Positions 8,653-15,961 of a DNA stretch of 64,000 nucleotides are shown here, piece by piece. Below the pieces are notes generated by a model, which was given only the letters and a program-made list of their open reading frames with translations, had not been told where the DNA came from and searched no databases. The translations under genes were made by a program, and so were the position numbers. Each line of letters opens with the position of its first letter. The stretch's first letter is position 1. The stretch covers positions 124,001 to 188,000 of the forward strand of contig CAYFFQ010000002.1 in the NCBI GenBank assembly GCA_964342465.1, given 5' to 3'. Source of the stretch: MGIIb-Q1 sp964342465 (GTDB lineage: Archaea; Thermoplasmatota; Poseidoniia; Poseidoniales; Thalassarchaeaceae).

Positions 8653-9240
8653 ATGGATGGGCAGTCCGAGGCCATCGAGAGACTGTACAAGTCGCTCACA
8701 AACACCCTCCTTTTCCTCTCACTTTTGGTATTTTTCCTCAGTGTGACCATGGTCGTCTCCGACCGTGATGGAGCTTCTTCCGCACAAGGCCTGCTCACCG
8801 CATTCGTCATGGTAATGATGATGATTGTCTACATCGGCTTCCGGTCAAGAAAGGAATGGGCCATCAAGTGGGCCAGAGTTCATTGGGTCTTCCTGATGTT
8901 CGTCTGCGGAATCGTAGGATTTGCCGATATCATGTCAGGTTTGAACGGCGATTTCCTCTCCTTGGCTTTGGGGGTCATGTTGGCGATGATTGTGTTTGGC
9001 ATGTACAGACGACTTCCAACTTTCAACAATCCTCTGTTCATAGCATGGTACCTCGGGAGAGAAGACTTCCTCGCAGCAACATTGAATCTCAATGAAGGAG
9101 AAGTGGCCGCTTCCTGCCCCCATTGCAATTCTCTTCTTGCGGTGATAGCACATAAACTGAATCCTGATGACATTTGTCCCCTTTGCAGTGGTCGCCTCGT
9201 CTCTGTCGAAACAGTAGAAAAATTTGCCGAGGAAGAGTGA
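8653..9240 (+). CDS. Four-span membrane protein with C-terminal zinc ribbon
   Basis: A 195-residue protein with four predicted hydrophobic helices in residues about 15-120 ('TLLFLSLLVFFLSVTMVVS', 'LLTAFVMVMMMIVYIGF', 'WVFLMFVCGIVGFADIM', 'LALGVMLAMIVFGMY'). A C-terminal cytoplasmic zinc ribbon follows, with paired cysteines CPHC and CPLC spaced about 24 residues apart. I do not recognise the family. Its ATG at 8653 is divergent from coaBC, and a TTAATG-like AT-rich element lies about 35 bases upstream. The 185 bases between its stop and the next gene show nothing further that I can support. Confidence 0.75.
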   Translation: MDGQSEAIERLYKSLTNTLLFLSLLVFFLSVTMVVSDRDGASSAQGLLTAFVMVMMMIVYIGFRSRKEWAIKWARVHWVFLMFVCGIVGFADIMSGLNGDFLSLALGVMLAMIVFGMYRRLPTFNNPLFIAWYLGREDFLAATLNLNEGEVAASCPHCNSLLAVIAHKLNPDDICPLCSGRLVSVETVEKFAEEE

Positions 9241-9425
9241 ACCATCGCTTTCCGAAATTGGGTGACCTGATGTGTTCTGTGGGGGGCGGTAGGGTGGATA
9301 CCTCACCACCTATCATCCCCAGGATTTGAGGTCCATGGCAATGCAGGAGGGACGAACAACCTATGCAACCGCCCTTAATAGAGTGGTGAAATGAAGCACA
9401 TTCTCGCTGGAAAGTGGGTGATGAA

Positions 9426-10448
9426 TCATTCTGAGATGGTCAGATTCTTCCAGTATTCTTCTGGAACTTCCTGCGCCAATCTTAGGGCGCCCTGTGCACC
9501 GAGTCTGACCGGGTCTTCAACGATGTGAACGGTGATTTCGCCGAGGTCAGCGAGTCTCTCTTCAATTGTAGTGCCCAATCCGCGTATACCAGAACCTCCA
9601 CCGGCGAGGATGATGTTCTGGCGGAAGGCGTCGTGATACTCCGGGTTGGAGTCAGCAATGAGAGCTTTGACATTTTCAATAATCGGATTGACGATTGATT
9701 CACATGCTGTTGATACACAGTCGGTTATATCGAGCGACATCGCCTTGCCATCAATGGAGAAATCAACGATAATAGGTTCCTGAGGTGGGGATGCTGTGGT
9801 GAACGAATGCTGTTCCTTCCATCTTCTAGCCATATCCTTAGTAACTTGAGCGCCGACATATTTTCTCTGTATCTCCTCGATAAGAGATTTGTCGATGAAA
9901 TCACCGGCTCGATTGATGTGAAGTTGGTCTTCGGGACGGGGGATGGTCCCATACACTCTACAGATATCAGTGGTTCCTGCTCCCACGTCAACGACCAGCG
10001 TGTGGTCAAGCATATCGAGTGCATAGGCGACTGCGAAGGGCTCGGAGATAATCATGCAGGCATTTACAGTACCAGCCGCAGCATCAAAAATAGCAGTTTT
10101 ATCGACATGACTCGCTTCCGCAGGTGCTCCAATTACAGCGACGACTCTATCGTAATCCTCGGGGTCGGTGAGGTTTATCATGTGATTGATAAAGTGGGCG
10201 ATGAATTTTTTGTCTTCAGGTGTGTCCTTGATGACACCATGCTCCAATGGCCTGTAGAGGTTTAGTGCCAATCTGTTTTTCAGGGCTTCCTCACCGAAGA
10301 GAACATCCCTTCTGAGGAAATTCTTGGCAATCGAATCCTTTGGTGTTCCGATGACGGTCAATACCTGCTCTTCATGCCCATCGTTGGAAACCACAACCGA
10401 CCTGAAGGTCCCCAAATCTACGCCGATGTAGAGAGTGTCCGTCGCCAT
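9426..10448 (-). CDS. Actin-like ATPase resembling MamK/MreB
   Basis: A 340-residue member of the actin/Hsp70 ATPase superfamily. The phosphate-1 loop is 'GVDLGTFRSVV', phosphate-2 is 'VVDVGAGTTDI' and the adenosine motif is 'LAGGGSGIRGL'. Several further segments resemble what I remember of bacterial MamK more than MreB: 'VIGTPKDSIAKNFL', 'VIGAPAEAS', 'IISEPFAVAYALD', 'TIPRPEDQ', 'WKEQHSF' and a C-terminal 'GALRLAQEVPEEYW'. MamK forms filaments that position magnetosomes; no magnetosome genes are visible here, so a general filament or scaffold role is inferred. The ATG at 10448 is chosen because GGTGAGG lies just upstream. It follows the dual zinc-ribbon gene by 76 bases on the same strand, suggesting a shared transcript. 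Confidence 0.85.
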   Translation of the reverse strand: MATDTLYIGVDLGTFRSVVVSNDGHEEQVLTVIGTPKDSIAKNFLRRDVLFGEEALKNRLALNLYRPLEHGVIKDTPEDKKFIAHFINHMINLTDPEDYDRVVAVIGAPAEASHVDKTAIFDAAAGTVNACMIISEPFAVAYALDMLDHTLVVDVGAGTTDICRVYGTIPRPEDQLHINRAGDFIDKSLIEEIQRKYVGAQVTKDMARRWKEQHSFTTASPPQEPIIVDFSIDGKAMSLDITDCVSTACESIVNPIIENVKALIADSNPEYHDAFRQNIILAGGGSGIRGLGTTIEERLADLGEITVHIVEDPVRLGAQGALRLAQEVPEEYWKNLTISE

Positions 10449-10524
10449 TGCCTCACCGCAAAAGAGCCTCGTTAGAAGCCGGTATATCAATCATACCTAT
10501 TGGAAAGTTGCAGGAGTTGGCGAA

Positions 10525-11553
10525 TCACAGCCACATCTGACAGCCGTCGCACCACCACGCTAGATGTTGTTTGTAGAGTGGCGCAGGCTCGCCGCACCCG
10601 CTGCACTCCTTAGTCACACCATCCCCGAACAGAGCCGTTACGATGTGGATATGTCTCTCCTCTGAGATGTTCAGGTGCTGTCTCATCGCCCAGAGCAGTT
10701 GGTCTTCACTCGGGGTGATTATTCCATCGGAAAGGACCAATTCCACGGCTATTTGATAATCTGATTCGATGCTGACTGCCTCAGCATCCAAGGTCACTCC
10801 TTGTTTCTCTGCAACCATGTCCTTTGAACCGGGGTCATCGACGAAGAGAACGAGGGCAGCAGGATTGAGTCTTTCATCTTGTAATTCGAATGTCACTATG
10901 TTTTCATTCTGATTGGCATACACAAATTGACTTGAAGTATTGATGATTGCAGCGATGTTCCTAGCCGTTTCCTCAACTGTTTTTCCAGCCCTCCAGCCAA
11001 ATGTGTCATCTCCGTTGAGACAGTAGAACTCGGTTCCTTTTCCAGGATATTCGATTCTAATCTCCTCACCCCCATCAAATGTGTTGTCCAAGATGATAAG
11101 ACGCCCAACTTCGCTGTCAACGATGTTGTCGTCCTCATCAAATCTGACGATGAGAGGTGTTCGCTGTTCGGATGCAGGATTGTAATGCCCATGAAGCCCC
11201 TCCATCCACTTGTCTTGCAACCTCACCAAGCCATCATGCTGCTCGGAAGAGAGTTTGTCGTCGATGCCAAGGACTCTTGAAAGACCGGTGCCACTTTGAA
11301 GTTCATTTTTTACCTGTTCAACCAATTTGGACTGTTTTGAAATTGAATCACGCTGAAGATGTTTTCGGCTGATTTCAGCATCTGGGTCCTGCCATTCGTA
11401 ACTACACTTCTCACATTTCAGAAATCCAGGTATGGAAGAGGTGGTCGCATTCCCCCTGCACCTAGGGCAATCACCTTCACCCTCTACAGAAAGGTGCTCC
11501 CGTGATTCACGAAGCCCCCTCGTTGGCTTTAGCGGCCCCTTCCTGAACGCCAT
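10525..11553 (-). CDS. Protein with N- and C-terminal zinc ribbons, probable partner of the actin-like protein
   Basis: A 342-residue soluble protein I cannot assign to a family. It begins with a basic segment and a zinc ribbon (CPRC near residue 30, CEKC about 18 residues later) and continues with a charged helical region around residues 60-115. A probable beta-rich central domain (residues about 130-240) follows. Next is a helical segment with 'LSDGIITPSEDQLLWAMRQH', resembling the acidic DG-x-x-x-x-E loops of TerB-like proteins. The protein ends in a second zinc ribbon (CSGC, then CDGC 18 residues on). Zinc ribbons at both ends suggest interaction with nucleic acid or protein. It is the upstream gene of a two-gene minus-strand unit with the MamK-like actin. 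Confidence 0.7.
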   Translation of the reverse strand: MAFRKGPLKPTRGLRESREHLSVEGEGDCPRCRGNATTSSIPGFLKCEKCSYEWQDPDAEISRKHLQRDSISKQSKLVEQVKNELQSGTGLSRVLGIDDKLSSEQHDGLVRLQDKWMEGLHGHYNPASEQRTPLIVRFDEDDNIVDSEVGRLIILDNTFDGGEEIRIEYPGKGTEFYCLNGDDTFGWRAGKTVEETARNIAAIINTSSQFVYANQNENIVTFELQDERLNPAALVLFVDDPGSKDMVAEKQGVTLDAEAVSIESDYQIAVELVLSDGIITPSEDQLLWAMRQHLNISEERHIHIVTALFGDGVTKECSGCGEPAPLYKQHLAWWCDGCQMWL

Positions 11554-11758
11554 TACTCATTACGAGGACTACCTCCGTGATATGGGTTGCGTATCTACAC
11601 GAGCGAATTATTTCCCATCAGCGATAATCCTTTGTTGCCAAGAAGATAATTGTCACTGAACTGACAAGGGATTAGGGTCAAGGAAGGGACATGCCGCCCC
11701 CATTCAATACTCTATCGAACCGTCGCGGTTATGAACGGAGGGCGACTCGCCCTGATTG

Positions 11759-12445
11759 ATGATTAGACAGTGCGAACAACACGGCTACTTTGACGGGGAA
11801 TTGTGCCCAGCATGCAACAGCGAAGGAAAATTCATAATGAATGATAGAGAGAGAGACCAGATAGCCCGTCGGATGGCCGGAATCTTGCGACATTTTCCCG
11901 AAAAATTTGATTTGGAAATGGACATAAATGGATGGGTTTCTGTCAGGGAACTCTCCAACGCGCTCGCTCGCAAGGACCGAAGGAAACATTGGCTCAGAGA
12001 CCGCCATATCCAAGCCGTGGTAGAGACCGACCCAAAGGGTAGGTACGAATTGCGCGGAGGGAATGTACGCGCAACTTATGCCCACACGGTTGAGATTGAG
12101 TTGGACCTCCCAACTGACAACATCCCAGAACTGCTCTACTACCCATGCGCAAGGGATGAGGCAACCCTGATTCTTGAGGGGGGTATTTACCCAGGTAACA
12201 GAAGGAATGTCCATCTGTCAAAAACCATCACCAATGCTGCAAGTGCTGGAGCTGTTCATCACAGTAGACCATTCATCATCGAAATAGATACTATTCAGAT
12301 GATTGCGTCTGGTTTCACTATATTTAGGGCAGGTAGCACTGTCTATCTTACTGAGAATGTGGAACCGCAATTTCTGTCACTCGTTCCCGAGGACGATATT
12401 GAGTATTCGTTGATGCTGCAAGAGTGGGGCGACGAAGAAGAGTGA
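11759..12445 (+). CDS. kptA: RNA 2'-phosphotransferase (Tpt1/KptA family)
   Basis: A 228-residue protein of the Tpt1/KptA family, which transfers an internal RNA 2'-phosphate to NAD+, releasing nicotinamide and ADP-ribose cyclic phosphate. After an N-terminal cysteine/histidine zinc-binding segment (CEQHG and CPAC), as in many archaeal members, comes 'RMAGILRHFPEKFDLEMD'. It contains the conserved Arg-His pair, with 'GWVSVRELSNAL' next. 'VRATYAHTVEI' and 'NVHLSKTITNAASAG' match the NAD-binding half, although the usual YHGT motif reads YYPC. The ATG at 11759 is preceded by a TTG at 11756, which is less likely. In archaea its substrate may be 2'-phosphorylated RNA ends left by ligation or repair; this is inferred from the family. 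Confidence 0.9.
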   Translation: MIRQCEQHGYFDGELCPACNSEGKFIMNDRERDQIARRMAGILRHFPEKFDLEMDINGWVSVRELSNALARKDRRKHWLRDRHIQAVVETDPKGRYELRGGNVRATYAHTVEIELDLPTDNIPELLYYPCARDEATLILEGGIYPGNRRNVHLSKTITNAASAGAVHHSRPFIIEIDTIQMIASGFTIFRAGSTVYLTENVEPQFLSLVPEDDIEYSLMLQEWGDEEE

Positions 12446-12605
12446 ACAGTTGTTCGTCAGCATAAACAGACTGACCGCCGATTTCAATTGCACCCCTGAC
12501 TGCCACTCGACCTTTCGGTGAGTGATTTCAGCGGCTTTCACATCTTCCTCATCTCTCTACGCTCGGCGCGGCAACGGGTCTACGGCCAGTTGATTAGCGT
12601 CTTCT

Positions 12606-12950
12606 TCAGGATTTCTTCTGTTCATTTGGCTCGTGACCGCAACTGGGACAGAAAGAGATGTCTTCAGCGAGGAATGAATCACACTTCGGACAGTTCTCCG
12701 AGTGGTGAATCATGGCGGCGGTGGGCTTTGATGTTGAGAGCACCCTGACCGACGCTCCTTCAGTGAAGACCGTTTGTTTGTTGTCCTCTCTCTTTTTCAC
12801 CTCGTCAGCGAATTTGATCGCTTGAGCGAGGGCGGATTCAAGTTGCCACAGTCTCTTCTGTTGCTCAGCGGAGTTAGCAATCATCGTCGCCTTCACGATT
12901 TCTTCCTGAAGATATCTACGGAATTGGTCTACGGTCGGGGGTTCAGCCAT
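12606..12950 (-). CDS. Coiled-coil protein with C-terminal zinc ribbon
   Basis: A 114-residue protein. Residues about 5-58 are helical and charged ('FRRYLQEEIVKATMIANSAE', 'QLESALAQAIKFADEVKKRE'), and the C-terminus is a zinc ribbon with CPKC and CPSC pairs about 13 residues apart. No function can be assigned. It starts at the ATG at 12950 and is flanked by the convergent kptA and the divergent ipk gene. The 186 bases up to ipk contain no other gene I can support. Confidence 0.7.
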   Translation of the reverse strand: MAEPPTVDQFRRYLQEEIVKATMIANSAEQQKRLWQLESALAQAIKFADEVKKREDNKQTVFTEGASVRVLSTSKPTAAMIHHSENCPKCDSFLAEDISFCPSCGHEPNEQKKS

Positions 12951-13136
12951 GATGCACGGCTCGATGCGCTCCTACATCAATCCGGTGGGTGATACAACAA
13001 TCGTATTCCGCAATGATTTCAGGAGAAAAGAGGGCGATACATACATCAGGCCCAAAATTTCCCCCTAAATCCGAATCATGATATTTCCAATCCTCAGGAT
13101 AGCAATCCACTTGACCGACACCCATGTCGCCGTGAC

Positions 13137-13940
13137 ATGGGAGATGTTGTCATCATCAAGTTCGGAGGTGGCTTGATTACAGACAAGTCGTCACTCCGTG
13201 TTGTCAAACATGATGTTATCAAACGATTGTGTGAAGCCGTCGCTGAGATAGTAGGTGATGGCTACAAAGTAATCATCGTGCATGGGGCAGGCAGTTTCGG
13301 TCACTTGAAAGCCAAGCAGTGGAGATTACACGAAGGTCGCATAGCCGGCATGGAATTGAATTCCTCGGAAATCAAGAATCAAGATGAAGCGTGTGACTCG
13401 GTGATTGCAGATATGCTTGAACTCAACAAACATGTCACCGATGGACTGACCTCATGCGGCGTCAAAGTAGCGGTTCACCCCCCTCATTTATGGGCATCAA
13501 ACACTGGTCCAGAGTTCAAAGGAAACATTCCATTCTCATTGTCATCGGATGTTGTTGATGTTTCTTATGGGGATGTAGTGCGCTGTGATGGCCACAGGGA
13601 ATTCGGCATTTTGAGTGGCGATGACATTTGCTATAGAACGGCATTGGAAATGGGTGTTGCCCACATGATATTCGCAATGGGCGGAGCCGATGGCGTGTTG
13701 ACTTGCCCCCCTAGCAACAACAACTCTGTTCTGATTCGAGAATGGAAGAGTGGTATGGAGTTTGAAGGTGTACATTCCTCCCAGACAGATGTGACTGGGG
13801 GAATACATCTGAAATTGGCTCGTGCCGAGGCGATTGCTGAACGAGTTGACAATGTTTGGATTTTGAATGGTGAACACCCGGATAGAATCAGCAGAGCAAT
13901 TCAAGATGGCGATACCATAGGAACAAGAATACTTGGCTGA
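13137..13940 (+). CDS. ipk: Isopentenyl phosphate kinase
   Basis: A 267-residue amino-acid-kinase-fold protein that phosphorylates isopentenyl phosphate to isopentenyl diphosphate using ATP, the last step of the archaeal variants of the mevalonate pathway. Diagnostic segments are 'IIKFGGGLITDK' at the N-terminus, 'VIIVHGAGSFGHLKAK' carrying the conserved substrate-binding His, and 'FAMGGADGVL'. It is followed after 60 bases by a gene for a fused isopentenyl-diphosphate isomerase/prenyl synthase, so the two genes encode three consecutive steps. A UbiD-family decarboxylase at 20745-22010 could supply its substrate. Start ATG 13137. Confidence 0.93.
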   Translation: MGDVVIIKFGGGLITDKSSLRVVKHDVIKRLCEAVAEIVGDGYKVIIVHGAGSFGHLKAKQWRLHEGRIAGMELNSSEIKNQDEACDSVIADMLELNKHVTDGLTSCGVKVAVHPPHLWASNTGPEFKGNIPFSLSSDVVDVSYGDVVRCDGHREFGILSGDDICYRTALEMGVAHMIFAMGGADGVLTCPPSNNNSVLIREWKSGMEFEGVHSSQTDVTGGIHLKLARAEAIAERVDNVWILNGEHPDRISRAIQDGDTIGTRILG

Positions 13941-14000
13941 ATCTCCGTAGGAGATTCCGAACCACTCTGTTATAGGGCGAATCCCTCTCACGGTGAATAG

Positions 14001-15701
14001 GTGAGCGGTTTGGAAGCGGCAGAGAGTTTCATCCTCGGCGATACCTATGACGAGGCGCAGACCGAAATGATGGGTGAAAGGGTCATCCTAGTTGACGAGA
14101 ACGACAGACAAATCGGTTCGATGTCTAAGGTTGAAAGTCACTCCGGTGCCGGTTTCCTGCACCGTGCCTTCAGCGTATTATTATTCAATTCCGAAGGAAA
14201 ATTACTGGTTCAGAAGCGTGCCGCATCAAAGATCACCTTCCCCTCGGTATGGGCCAACAGTTGTTGTAGTCATCCTTTGGACACTGTGGATGAGAGAGAA
14301 ATGGATGGTGATTCCGGCGTCATATCGGCTGCGATTCGCAAGTTGGAACAGGAATTGGGCATCAATCCCACGGAAATATCTCCCGATGCCTTCCGACTCA
14401 TATCGCGGATGATTTACAAAGCCCGTGCTGACGATATTTGGGTGGAACATGAGTTGGACCACATCCTCTTCGCACGGGCTGATGTTCGACTCACATTGAA
14501 CCACAACGAGGTTGAGGAAGTGAGGTGGGTTGATGAAAAAGAACTCGGCCTATTAGTGAACGGTTCGCCCCAGAATGGAGAAGTCATCGCCCCGTGGTTC
14601 TTACATATCAAGGACCTTTTCCTAGACCATTGGTGGGATAATTTGGACGACATGGATTCACTAATCGATGAGGAGATTCATCACATCAATGGAAAATCAC
14701 CACTAGGCGGGGATGACCTGATGACAACTTTGACAAGCCATTCGGAAATTGTCAACAAAAAGATTTTCGATGCCCTGAACATATCAACTCACGAACGATT
14801 GAGAAACGCCATGACTCACCTTCTCGAAGGGGGTGGTAAGAGGCTACGTGCCATCCTCCCAAGACTCGTTGCCGAAGCGTGCGGGGGTGCGAGAGAGTGT
14901 CACTATGACCTCGGTGCTGCAATTGAAATCATTCACAATTTCACCCTCGTCCACGACGACATCATGGACAATGATGAGTTAAGGCGTGGCCGTCCTGCAG
15001 TCCATATTGAATACGATTTGCCAACCGCAATCAACGCTGGTGACGCCATGTTGGCGTTGGCCTTTGAATTATTGAGTGACTCTGACAATATCTCCTCGGA
15101 ACATTTGCGTGAACTGGTCTCCATCATCGGAAAAATGGTGCGTAGGGTCTCTGAAGGGCAACAGATGGATATGGATTTCGAATACCTAGAGAATGTCACT
15201 GAATCCGAATATCTGACCATGATTTCAGGAAAAACCGCAGCCATGTTCACCACTTGTGCGCGGACCGGCGCTCTGCTATCCGGTGCCGACGACCATGTCG
15301 TAGATGAGATGGCGGAATGGGGGGAGAATCTCGGTCTCTGTTTTCAACTGATGGATGACCTGATTGATGCTACTGGTGATAGTGAAACCCTCGGAAAGCC
15401 AGCTTGTAGTGACATCATCGAGGGTAAGCAGACGCTAATCGCAATCCACGCGCTGAAGCAGGACCCAACCATCCTGACAACATTCAACTCGTTGTTCGGT
15501 TCCCAGAATGAGGATTGTACACCTGAACAACTCTCCCTCGCACTTTCTGAACTGCACTCGGCTGGGTCAATAGATTATGCGAGGGAGAAGGCGATGTATT
15601 TCCACAGGGCGGCGCACTCACGCCTGAACCTGCTTCCAGACTCCCCTGCCAAGGAGATATTGAGACAACTAACCGATTGGCAACTGGTCAGGATGTCATG
15701 A
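14001..15701 (+). CDS. Fused isopentenyl-diphosphate isomerase (type I) and polyprenyl diphosphate synthase
   Basis: One uninterrupted 566-residue frame contains two enzymes. Residues about 25-215 are a Nudix-type IPP/DMAPP isomerase, with 'ASKITFPSVWANSCCSHPL' (active-site Cys), the Nudix helix 'AAIRKLEQELGI' and 'DHILFA'. Residues about 245-566 are a trans-prenyl synthase: 'EGGGKRLRAILPRL', first aspartate-rich motif 'DDIMDNDELRRGRP' and second motif 'QLMDDLIDATGD'. The protein would isomerise IPP to DMAPP and condense the two towards GGPP or FPP for archaeal lipids. The residue five before the first aspartate is Phe, a position that influences chain length, so product size is uncertain. 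The GTG start at 14001 is the only nearby in-frame start; ipk lies 60 bases upstream. Confidence 0.93.
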   Translation: MSGLEAAESFILGDTYDEAQTEMMGERVILVDENDRQIGSMSKVESHSGAGFLHRAFSVLLFNSEGKLLVQKRAASKITFPSVWANSCCSHPLDTVDEREMDGDSGVISAAIRKLEQELGINPTEISPDAFRLISRMIYKARADDIWVEHELDHILFARADVRLTLNHNEVEEVRWVDEKELGLLVNGSPQNGEVIAPWFLHIKDLFLDHWWDNLDDMDSLIDEEIHHINGKSPLGGDDLMTTLTSHSEIVNKKIFDALNISTHERLRNAMTHLLEGGGKRLRAILPRLVAEACGGARECHYDLGAAIEIIHNFTLVHDDIMDNDELRRGRPAVHIEYDLPTAINAGDAMLALAFELLSDSDNISSEHLRELVSIIGKMVRRVSEGQQMDMDFEYLENVTESEYLTMISGKTAAMFTTCARTGALLSGADDHVVDEMAEWGENLGLCFQLMDDLIDATGDSETLGKPACSDIIEGKQTLIAIHALKQDPTILTTFNSLFGSQNEDCTPEQLSLALSELHSAGSIDYAREKAMYFHRAAHSRLNLLPDSPAKEILRQLTDWQLVRMS

Positions 15702-15900
15702 ATATCTCGATGTCCACCTGAGTTTCACGGACAGCCACAACTTGACCGAATTGGGGGGTGGCTCCAATCTCATCATGCGAGTAGGCGTAGAACAGGGGTT
15801 GTAGGCCTTTTTTTGGTCGGGTGGTAAAGTGGCCACCATAGATTGTTGACCTACCGCTAGCGCCAATGCCCCCCAAGAGAGGCAATGTTTGCCCAGCCAA
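15688..15900 (-). CDS. Possible small ORF downstream of EF-2
   Basis: A 70-codon frame from a TTG at 15900 ends in the last bases of the convergent isomerase-prenyltransferase gene. The composition looks protein-like ('HFTTRPKKGLQPLFYAYSHD', then 'FGQVVAVRETQVDIEIF'), and the open frame continues upstream without a stop to the end of the EF-2 gene, though with no ATG or GTG. It may be a short gene with a weak start, a decayed gene, or chance. Nothing else was found in the 260 bases between the flanking genes. Confidence 0.3.
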   Translation of the reverse strand: MAGQTLPLLGGIGASGRSTIYGGHFTTRPKKGLQPLFYAYSHDEIGATPQFGQVVAVRETQVDIEIFMTS

Positions 15901-15961
15901 CCTGAGTAGAAAATCGAGCGGTAGACGGATGCGAGTGGCACAACAATGGGGGTGCGGTATT

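Noticed and set aside
15696..15941. Second open frame in the EF-2 3' spacer
   Set aside because: Composition is not protein-like and it competes with the slightly better frame at 15688-15900.
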